Shown here: one piece after another, positions 58,658 to 64,000 of the stretch | Position numbering within the stretch: position 1 is the stretch's first letter | Layout: every line of letters begins with the position of its first letter | Assembly: GCA_001600455.1 (NCBI GenBank) | Contig: BCKC01000011.1 | Location: forward strand, 523,835-587,834 | Direction of reading: 5' to 3' | DNA length: 64,000 nt | Source: Endocalyx cinctus | Lineage: Eukaryota > Ascomycota > Sordariomycetes > Amphisphaeriales > Apiosporaceae | Notes under the pieces: generated by a model | The model's input: only the letters and a program-made list of their open reading frames with translations | The model's database searches: none | Told to the model about the DNA's origin: nothing | Program-made: the position numbers and the translations under genes

Positions 58658-59380
58658 ATGTGTCCGGCATCTTCAACCCCAAACGCGACGCAAAAATGCT
58701 TCGCGACGTCAGAGTTACTCGAAGCCATTCTCCTCGAAGTGGACATGATAACGCTTTTCACGTCAGCCCAGAAGGTCAGCCGGTCCTGGCACGCCTCGAT
58801 AGCAAGCTCGCCTCGCCTTCAGCAAAAGCTGTTTCTCCGCGAAGATCTAGAGGCGGAAAGCACGTATAATCCATTATTAGCTCGTGCCTATCCCGAATGG
58901 TTCGCGAGCCTCGAGGGGGAGGCGACCGATATCCAGGACCGTTCTCAACTGCACAGCAAGCTCGACCTACCGGAATTTGCTCGACCGGAAGCGTCGTGGA
59001 GGAATATGCTCATCCATCAGCCGCCGCTGCGCACTATCTGCCGCCTCGCGGGTCAGCCCGGTAACCCTAACCCCCGAGTCCCTTCACTGATGAGATACGT
59101 GGCCATTTGTCAAGATAAAACCGTCGCCATACGAATGGAGCAATTGGTGGCGGAGGTTGTAGATTTCAATGAAAAGATACTGGGGCCAGATTTCGTGATG
59201 TATCCCCTGGACCCGAGCTGGCCGATTCGACTATTGGCTTCGACTGACCCGGAATATGCACGGGTGTGGTCACCGATCAGGTGGGAAGTAATAGTACCCA
59301 AGTGGACGGACGATCAATATCAGACGTTAAGATCGTGTGATCTCGTTTTGATTTACGACAACTCTCCCATGGCTCGATAA
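58658..59380 (+). CDS. F-box-like protein
   Basis: Single-exon gene of 240 residues. An F-box-like motif lies at about 15-60: ATSELLEAILLEVDMITLFTSAQ, then VSRSWHASIASSPRLQQKLFL, the pattern of fungal F-box proteins that bind Skp1 in SCF ubiquitin ligases. After it comes a region rich in Trp, Pro and Leu (LIHQPPLRTICRLAG) shared by many paralogous fungal proteins of unknown substrate. No WD40 or LRR repeat is present. It is short, intronless and clear in frame. The target is unknown. Confidence 0.8.
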   Translation: MCPASSTPNATQKCFATSELLEAILLEVDMITLFTSAQKVSRSWHASIASSPRLQQKLFLREDLEAESTYNPLLARAYPEWFASLEGEATDIQDRSQLHSKLDLPEFARPEASWRNMLIHQPPLRTICRLAGQPGNPNPRVPSLMRYVAICQDKTVAIRMEQLVAEVVDFNEKILGPDFVMYPLDPSWPIRLLASTDPEYARVWSPIRWEVIVPKWTDDQYQTLRSCDLVLIYDNSPMAR

Positions 59381-59999
59381 ACATGGAGATTGAAAAAAAA
59401 AAAAAAAAAAACTCCCCATTGTTCTTACTTATTATATCCTATGGCATCCCTATTATGCACTCGATCAGTGTTTTAGTGTTCAAATTCATGTAGTATAGCG
59501 GCGTATCTGTCCAGGATAATCAAAATGAAGAGTTCTTTGGAAGAAATGATGGTATCGTTAGGCTAGCCATAACATCTTACATTATATTGTTGAAATGATT
59601 AGATACATCCATTTTATCACTAAGAATATTTATCAACAGAACTGACTGATCAATGAATGTTGGAAATAAGCATAAAAATAAGAATCGACCGATGAGGGCA
59701 AAAGGAATAAAAGATATAAAAAGAATCAATGTGATCAAAAGCGATCATCACGATGGTATCGGAACAGGCCGCGCACTATGACGTAACTTGGCACATGCAC
59801 CAGTATCGGTACATCCATACTAAGTACCCCCTTGCCCAACAGACAAAGAGACGAACTCCCCACTGTTGAATGATACGGGATATTATCCCCAAGTTTGTTA
59901 TTTCTATTTGGTGATAATACGAAGGTTTAAATAAGTGTGAATAATAATATTATTTTACGTATTAATTAATTACTTTATTTCTTTCGAAATACTTTCAAA
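59381..59999. other. gene-free spacer
   Basis: About 0.6 kb, with an A tract at about 59,394-59,410; nothing else is seen. Confidence 0.5.
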
Positions 60000-60900
60000 A
60001 TGACTCAAATATGGTACCGAACCTTTCGAGACACCTTTTCGCACCGGCGTCTCTGGCTCTTCCCCTTGGTAGCCGGCTCGAGCTGGTTCATAACGCTCAC
60101 GATCCTGATCATCCGATGGCTCGCGATCGGGCGACCGCAGTACCCGGGGCAGGTGAACCCGGACATCCCCTTCATCAGCGACATCGCGGCGCAGACGTTC
60201 AAGCCCGTCTTCGTCATCGGGTGCCTGCTGACGGGGACCGGGTTTTTCGGGACCGTCTACGCGGTCCACCACGTGCGCTACTCGCCGCGCTTCTACGGGC
60301 TCGTCGAGGACGCGCCCTGGCGGCAGGCCGTCAGCCTCTTCGCGCTCGTCTCGGGCCTCGCGGCCGCGGTGAGCTTGGTCTTCTTGAGTATCTTCGACAC
60401 GGACGACGCGCACACGAGGCATAGGCACCTGCTCATGGGTACTTTTACTGGATTATTCTTGAGCGCCGTTACGACTACTCTGGTCTGGTGGGATCAAACT
60501 ACGGGACCGGTGGTGTTTGCCGGTTTGCGAAAATGGTACGTAATACCTCTTCCATAACTGGAATTAAGGGAAGCACGGTACTGATGATAAGTCATTGAAT
60601 AGGTGTCTCTTCAACATATTCTTAGTCTTTTGTCAATTCGTAATAGGCGCCCTATTTCTGAGTTTCATGTGGTCTGGTAACTACAGAATATCAGGTATCA
60701 TGGAGTGGTGTCTGACGTATCTGGGATCGTTTTGGCTCATCTCGTTTGTGGGGTATACTAGGTTAGTAACTTACGATATTGACTCACTACTGGCTGGTCA
60801 AGTACTGATATGAAACAGATTTCGAGAAGGCGAAAAGCCTATACTCATAAGTAACAGCGAGGAAGATGTCAATGGTGAACGTCAACCTTTATTAGCGTAA
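60000..60900 (+). CDS. FRAG1/DRAM/Sfk1-family membrane protein
   Basis: Three exons, 60000-60535, 60603-60761 and 60819-60900, encode 258 residues with introns of 67 and 57 nt. About six membrane segments are seen: LWLFPLVAGSSWFITLTILI, PVFVIGCLLTGTGFFGTVYA, AVSLFALVSGLAAAVSLVFLS, the segment around GTFTGLFLSAVTTTLVWW, FNIFLVFCQFVIGALFL and WCLTYLGSFWLISFVGY. The order and the DTDDAHTRHR loop are typical of the FRAG1/DRAM/Sfk1 family; yeast Sfk1 works with the PI 4-kinase Stt4 at the plasma membrane. The C-terminus is acidic (NSEEDVNGE) and ends in PLLA. The exact role is unknown. Confidence 0.87.
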
Positions 60901-61614
60901 TAGTTTGGTTATTTTACGAGCTTTTTAAGACACACTCAAAGATATTTAGCGATATATTGTTACGGGTTATGATGTTTCTATTTTAATGCCTTGTTTGTAA
61001 TGAAAGTTTGTCTTTGCGTTGGAAGAATGGAAGAATACCCATACAGTAGCAGAGTAGTAAAAGAGTCATCTACTAAATAGACTAAATTCGGTTATTCCTG
61101 AGATCTGTTAGTTTCAATTGAGATTAGTCCGTATAGTTTACCTCTGCCTGATGACTCATTTTTGAATGCTAAATTCAATATTATTTCCGATGATTCATTC
61201 TGGTTCATTCTGGTCCATTCTGGTCCATTCCCATCAGTATCGTGTTATTTATATAACTGAGTCGGGCAGGTCGGGTATATCGGGAAAAGTTCTCCGTATA
61301 TTTAACTAGAAGAAACTCTTTTATTTCGATAAAACCATATATCGTAATAAACATTATAACACTCGGTTCGATCCTGGTTAATTACTCGCATTAAGTAATC
61401 AGCCATACCCTAACTAGGCTGCACAGGGAATCTTTTAATTTTTTCCACCCACAACTTACCTGTTGCGTACCCGCCACCTCGTCGCCTTTAACACTTTATC
61501 CCCGCGACTCCTCAAACAAGCAAATTTTCGAGTATCGTCCATCAAATCAATCATCTTCAACCAATAAAGAACATTTGTTGATACCTTCAAACATCATCAA
61601 ATCAATCATTCACC
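60901..61614. other. gene-free spacer
   Basis: About 0.7 kb with a short tandem repeat at 61,192-61,227 (CATTCTGGT[C/T] x3). The last 200 bp should contain the ribosomal-protein promoter. Confidence 0.5.
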
Positions 61615-61890
61615 ATGGGAAAAGTTCACGGATCCCTCGCTCGTGCCGGTAAGCCTTTATCTCGTCATCTGTCATCATCTCATCTCGTATGATGTTCAAA
61701 AAACAAAATAAAACTAAATCATCTTCGTCGTATAGGAAAGGTCAAGTCTCAGACCCCCAAGGTTGAGCCCCAAGAGAAGCCCAAGAAGTCCAAGGGAAGA
61801 GCACACAAGCGCGAGATCTACACCCGTCGATTCGTCAACGTAGTATCCGGCCCTGGCAAGAGAAAGATGAACCCCAACCCGGGATCGTAA
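61615..61890 (+). CDS. rps30: 40S ribosomal protein eS30
   Basis: Two exons, 61615-61648 and 61736-61890, give 62 residues across an 87-nt intron after the eleventh codon. The sequence [20 protein letters not shown] at the start and RKMNPNPGS at the end are diagnostic of eS30. [11 protein letters not shown] and the long Lys-rich run match as well. The length equals that of fungal eS30, with no ubiquitin-like fusion. It is a structural component of the small ribosomal subunit. A short first exon followed by an intron is typical of fungal ribosomal-protein genes. Confidence 0.97.
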
Positions 61891-62814
61891 ACAAGTTCAT
61901 CCCCGAAATCAACATGAAATCCCGCACGCCTATTCAACGATAACGCCTCCCTTTCTCTATCTTTGTTCCTCGGATCTCTCGGAATATCTTCGGAAGTTGA
62001 TGATGAGGAGGATAAAGATGGGGTCGGGGAGGATGGAAAATTCAAAGCTCTCGATTGATCTTCTAAACGGGCTGCTGAACGGAGGGTTTTTTAGAGGTCA
62101 TGGGTTTCAGCGACCTGGGTCAAAACACATATGCGAAAGGACTCGAGGAAACAAAAATGACATTTTTACTTGTTTTACGTTTACCAGGAGTTATGGCAAA
62201 TATAGTCGCTCGCGTGTGAATGGGCATGCGTTTTTTTCACCCATCCTGATTATTGTTACTGCTCTCCCCAGTGAATATGACCACAACCTATTTTTAGAAG
62301 TAAACCTGAGCGTTCTACTACCGTCGCTACTTACCTAGACTTGCTACGCTGACAGTTTGATGACTTCGTCTACTCGTTAAACTTACTTTTTTCTAGTATT
62401 CAAATCCTCAAAATCAAACATCAATATTATACACAACTAGAGGCGACTCAAGAATTATCGGTCAATTACCCTACGACCCACTGTGAAATATGCTTCATTT
62501 CCAGATGGAGTAAGAGGAAGTTGTCTCGTTTGGATGGTAGGAAATTTATCGATCCAACGTCACATACATCCTCTTTTCCCCGAATCGTCTGTAAGAAAGG
62601 ATTTTGCCACCAACCCTCGTGATGATCGAATTCGGCATCGTGAGGGGGCTATCTCAATCTTATAATATTCGGGGTAAATGTACCCCGGATTTGGATACGC
62701 GAACAGATCGATCTACCAACCAAGTAGAAAAAATGATATAAAGTACTATAATGGAATGTCGTTTAACTTCTTTTGTGACCGTGAATACTCAAATGTGACT
62801 ACCTTTGAAACATA
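61891..62814. other. gene-free spacer
   Basis: About 0.9 kb between eS30 and the right-edge glycosidase-like gene; open frames present are short and unsupported. Confidence 0.5.
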
Positions 62815-64000
62815 ATGAATCCAGTATTCCATCTTTTCGTCGCTATATTAATAGGATTAGCGGAGGGTGCCATTGATAGGTATGTTGAAAACGAAAGAAC
62901 CAGCGGATAGAGAACTACCGTGACTCACCTGGCGTCATGTAGGCACGGTATAGTATCAAAGTATAATGTCATCCGAACGGCCCTAATTGACAATGAGACA
63001 ACGCCGCTGCAGGTCGGCAACGGCAATTTCGCCTTCAATGTCGACAATACTGGCATGCAGGTGAACAGCTCCTAGTTTTGAACCCAGTCCTTAGAACATT
63101 TATTCACAGATGCGTCGAACACTAGACCTTCCTGCCGTTTAACACGCTTAGTAGCTGGGGCTGGCATAACGATACCCTACCAACCAATGGGTAAGTCGAG
63201 AAGCATACATACTTGCAATGAAGGCGACCTTATCAAAATCTCTACTTGGCCTCACCCTCTTACTCACTTTGCCATCCTTCTAGAGAAGAAATAAGTGACT
63301 ACGATGGCGTTCCCATGTTGACGCACGGCCGCAACGTCTCGTACGACCGCCCGGATCCCGAACTACCCGCGGTATCCCAGTGGCTCATCTCGAACCCGAA
63401 CCGGATCAACCTGGGCCGCATCGGGCTACAATACCGCGGCGCTACTCTGTCTGTCGCCGATATCACCAACCCTGTACAAGAACTCGACCTGTGGAACGGA
63501 AGGATCGTTTCGCGCTTCGACGTCGACGGCGAGCCCGTCGCGGTCCGGACGCAGGGCGACTTCGCCGGCGACGCCGTGACGTTCGAGATCGAGACGGCGC
63601 TGCGGGACCTGGCCGTCGAGTTCGATTTTCCCTACCCGCCCGTCCATGCTACGCAGTATAAATACGAGGTCTTCGCCGGCGTGTACGATTTTCCCTCGAA
63701 CCATACCACGACCCTCGTATCCGACGGGTCGGACTCCGGAGACGCGCGCATCTACCACGACCTGCGAGATAATAACACTAACTATTTCGTAAACCTGCGC
63801 TGGGAAAAGACCCCGAATTCGACGGCCCTGGCGCTGACGCGGAACGAGCCCCGGAACTCGACCGCCGTCGGCGCGCATCGGTATACGCTCAAACCGGTTC
63901 AGGAGAACGGAACAGCCGCGGCTCGGAAGTTTTCGTTTACGGCGCACTTCTCGCCTGTGGAGACGACGGCTGATTTACCTTCCACTATTCAACGGCGTAA
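62815..64000 (+). CDS. secreted six-hairpin-glycosidase-like protein, 5' part, cut by the window edge
   Basis: Four exons are visible: 62815-62879, 62943-63060, 63126-63190 and 63284 to the edge, with introns of 63, 65 and 93 nt. Residues 1-20 are a signal peptide (FHLFVAILIGLAEGA). Mature sequence begins IVSKYNVIRTALIDNETTPL, then QVGNGNFAFNVDNTGMQTFL, SSWGWHNDTLPTN, DPELPAVSQWLISNPNRINLG and QELDLWNGRIVSRF, the family pattern of fungal secreted proteins with a six-hairpin (alpha/alpha)6 glycosidase-like fold. Many Asn-X-Ser/Thr sites follow. The frame is still open at 64,000, so the catalytic half lies outside. An activity on plant or fungal polysaccharide is inferred. Confidence 0.85.

Noticed and set aside
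1..64000. tRNA or rRNA genes and CRISPR arrays
   Set aside because: Scanning by eye for GGTTCGANTCC-type B boxes gave only isolated matches without a cloverleaf, no rRNA sequence was recognised, and no spaced direct-repeat array is present. A covariance-model search would be decisive for tRNAs.

Overview
This window is nuclear DNA of a filamentous ascomycete. Genes carry short introns (about 46-250 nt) with GT(A/G)(A/T)GT donors, CTAAC-type branch sites and YAG acceptors. Intergenic spacers are long and rich in simple repeats. The content includes fungus-specific families: HET-C, a fungal gasdermin, an Atg22-like transporter, an extracellular intradiol dioxygenase and a C2H2/kinase fusion. 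A sordariomycete, possibly of the xylarialean kind, seems most likely, but that is inference. Gene models were built by eye, joining exons on splice signals and reading frame.

Layout. 0-2.7 kb: AP-3 sigma adaptin (-) and a GCN4/IDI-4-type bZIP factor (+) with two upstream ORFs. 4.5-14.2 kb: a four-exon gene for a C2H2 / helical / degenerate-kinase protein (-), divergent from a six-exon subtilisin-like protease gene (+) that carries an in-frame TAG. Convergent with the protease is an intronless fungal gasdermin (-) of the RCD-1/HET-Q1 kind. 15.4-29 kb: arrestin-like protein, Atg22-like transporter, secreted intradiol dioxygenase, beta-helix protein, secreted CBM9-like protein and two SDR/Rossmann oxidoreductases. 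30-36 kb: het-c and an aminoglycoside-phosphotransferase-like protein. 36-43.6 kb: a repeat-studded gene desert with one candidate Cys-rich microprotein. 43.6-64 kb: D-amino-acid-oxidase-like enzyme, methyltransferase, Siw14-like phosphatase, small membrane protein, ER-type DnaJ, sugar transporter, F-box protein, Sfk1/FRAG1-like protein, ribosomal protein eS30, and a secreted glycosidase-like gene cut by the right edge.

The most interesting system is the protease-gasdermin pair at 9.5-14.2 kb. It matches the architecture of the Podospora het-Q1/het-Q2 allorecognition system, in which a subtilisin-like protease removes a short C-terminal tail from a gasdermin to trigger pore formation and cell death. 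Here the gasdermin ORF looks intact with a tail of about 44 residues. The protease keeps its Asp-His-Ser triad but has a nonsense codon (or needs an unusual in-frame intron) upstream of the catalytic domain. het-c, another incompatibility gene, lies about 16 kb away, so the region may be enriched in self/non-self recognition genes.
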